The notes below the pieces were generated by a model. It did not search any database, was not told the DNA's origin, and was given only the letters and a program-made list of their open reading frames with translations. Positions 62,901 to 64,000 of a stretch of DNA of 64,000 nt are shown here, one piece after another. The translations under genes and the position numbers were made by a program. Origin of the DNA: Alteraurantiacibacter buctensis (GTDB lineage Bacteria; Pseudomonadota; Alphaproteobacteria; Sphingomonadales; Sphingomonadaceae); contig NZ_WTYV01000007.1 in assembly GCF_009827655.1 (NCBI RefSeq), forward strand, positions 1-64,000, in the 5' to 3' direction. Within the stretch, counting starts at the first letter, position 1. Every line of letters begins with the position of its first letter.

Positions 62901-64000
62901 TCAGGTCCTGTCGACAAGAAAGCGGGCAAAGAATGCGGCCAGTTCCTCATGCGCACCAAGAGGTAGGATTTCTGCCACGTACTGGTCGGGCCGGACGATG
63001 ACCAAGCAGCCGCGATCCCGGTCGATCCCACGCATGTCGAAGATGTCTTCCTGACCGTCGCCGGCGGGGCAGAAGATCTTTTCACGATCCTGCACGGCGA
63101 ACTTACCCCGCGCGGGCATCAGAAATGAATGCGTCCGTTCAAGCGGGACAGAAGGGTGATCTTGCTGGAAGACGACCCGCACATCGATCACCGAGTCACG
63201 ATCCGAGTCAGGAGAAGTGAAGCGGTTGACCGGCGACGCCGGGTCCTTGTCGAGGTAGTCGCACAAGTCCCACAGGGCGGAGGCCGGATCGCACGGATCG
63301 CTCCGATCGGCGAAGGCGAGGATGCGCCAGCGTCCGTCGGCCGTGACGGTGTGCCCGATGTGCATCGGGCGCGCATCGGCCAGCCGCACGACCGGAGCGG
63401 AGTGCAGCCGCGTGCCCACGACAAAGCCCTTGGCGAGGTCCTGGTGAGCTCCGTCCCCGGTGAACAACGATGGGCTGTAAGTGGTGGCAGTCCCTGCGGT
63501 GTAGCGCCCTTGGCGCACGAAATACTCCTTGATCTCTTCGGGCGTGACATCGCCCTCCGCTGCTTCTGGTGTAGCCTTGAGCGGGGCACTCAGCATGGCT
63601 GCCCATTCGCGATCAAAATCGATCAGTTCCTTGGCGATGGCATGGCGTTCTGCCGAATAGGTCGACAGGATCGCCTCGTCGGACTGGCCACGCAATACGG
63701 CGGCGAGCTTCCAGCCGAGGTTGAAAGCATCCTGCATTGAAACGTTCATGCCTTGGCCTGCCTTGGGACTGTGCGTGTGGCAAGCGTCCCCGGCGATAAA
63801 CACGCGCGGAGGCTGAGTTCCAGCGGCTTCCGGCGGAACGTCATCGAAGCGCGGGCACAGGCGTTGGCCGATCTCGTAGACCGACCACCAGGCTACGTCC
63901 TTCACGTCGAACGCATAAGGGGCAAAGGTTGCCTGGGCCGCTTCAATGATCTTCTCCAGCGTGATGTTTCGCTGAGATGCCCTCTCGTAGCTCTCAAGCT
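62901..64000 (-). CDS. FAD-dependent phenol hydroxylase-type monooxygenase (5' end outside window)
   Basis: The frame is open to the window edge, reading back through SYERASQRNITLEKIIEAAQ. Visible are the GD motif VFIAGDACHTHSPKAGQGMN, NLGWKLAAVLRG, and a C-terminal thioredoxin-like domain (last about 170 residues) as in phenol 2-monooxygenase and 3-hydroxybenzoate 4-hydroxylase MobA. It would hydroxylate a phenolic substrate using NADPH and oxygen. The FAD-binding N-terminus lies beyond the window. Confidence 0.85.
   Translation of the reverse strand, partial: LESYERASQRNITLEKIIEAAQATFAPYAFDVKDVAWWSVYEIGQRLCPRFDDVPPEAAGTQPPRVFIAGDACHTHSPKAGQGMNVSMQDAFNLGWKLAAVLRGQSDEAILSTYSAERHAIAKELIDFDREWAAMLSAPLKATPEAAEGDVTPEEIKEYFVRQGRYTAGTATTYSPSLFTGDGAHQDLAKGFVVGTRLHSAPVVRLADARPMHIGHTVTADGRWRILAFADRSDPCDPASALWDLCDYLDKDPASPVNRFTSPDSDRDSVIDVRVVFQQDHPSVPLERTHSFLMPARGKFAVQDREKIFCPAGDGQEDIFDMRGIDRDRGCLVIVRPDQYVAEILPLGAHEELAAFFARFLVDRT

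Overview
The window looks like chromosome or a large catabolic replicon of a high-GC alphaproteobacterium, most likely a sphingomonad (Novosphingobium/Sphingobium type). This rests on TonB-dependent receptors next to catabolic genes, a FixL/FixJ/FnrL oxygen circuit with an alternative oxidase, abundant aromatic-degradation genes and many decayed insertion sequences. No rRNA, tRNA or CRISPR array is visible.

Layout. 1-720: truncated DUF1810 gene and a 129-bp IS6-family deletion relic. 722-7869 (minus): operon of an exported UGSC-like protein, TonB receptor, exported beta-helix protein and MarR regulator, with a 10-bp-arm palindrome upstream. 8185-8884: IS6 pseudo-element. 8942-13674 (minus): MFS carrier, LigW-type amidohydrolase/decarboxylase and TonB receptor, with a divergent TetR gene. 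14464-15321: large serine recombinase C-terminal fragment and an iteron-like repeat tract. 15322-15867: deleted IS6 copy that overlaps the end of an FnrL/FixK gene. 15818-19969: FnrL, receiver protein, alternative oxidase and divergent haem-PAS FixL and FixJ; a short globin-like gene follows. 21032-24164: Rnk, an MreB paralogue and glutamate dehydrogenase. 24414-27712: four-gene exported-protein operon with a Sel1-repeat protein. 27815-29412: prophage/IS3 debris. 29538-36102: flavin hydroxylase, two p-cresol-methylhydroxylase-type flavoproteins flanking one cytochrome c, and an AraC regulator. 36393-41275: IS6 remnants, a Kef-type antiporter, a truncated XRE gene, one intact IS6 copy and a LysR fragment.

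41295-57665 carries an aerobic hybrid (box) benzoate pathway: benzoate-CoA ligase makes benzoyl-CoA, BoxB epoxidises it, BoxC opens the ring, a BoxD-like dehydrogenase oxidises the semialdehyde, and an enoyl-CoA hydratase/3-hydroxyacyl-CoA dehydrogenase fusion plus 3-oxoadipyl-CoA thiolase give succinyl-CoA and acetyl-CoA. A BoxR-type regulator sits upstream. There are two BoxB genes, both with all di-iron ligands, but no BoxA. A flavodoxin, a 2Fe-2S ferredoxin and a ferredoxin reductase are present and could supply electrons. 57787-64000 holds an aldo/keto reductase, thioesterase, ferredoxin, Rieske oxygenase, IclR regulator, epoxide-hydrolase-like protein and the 3' part of a phenol-hydroxylase-type monooxygenase.

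The most interesting signal is a possible oxygen gate on the box pathway. Two perfect TTGAT-N4-ATCAA FNR/FixK boxes lie in the box region: one at class II activating geometry upstream of the second boxB, the other inside the spacer of a plausible boxC promoter. The window encodes an FNR-type regulator of its own. The model that the cell switches BoxB isoenzymes and electron donors with oxygen tension is inference; the boxes and gene content are seen directly.
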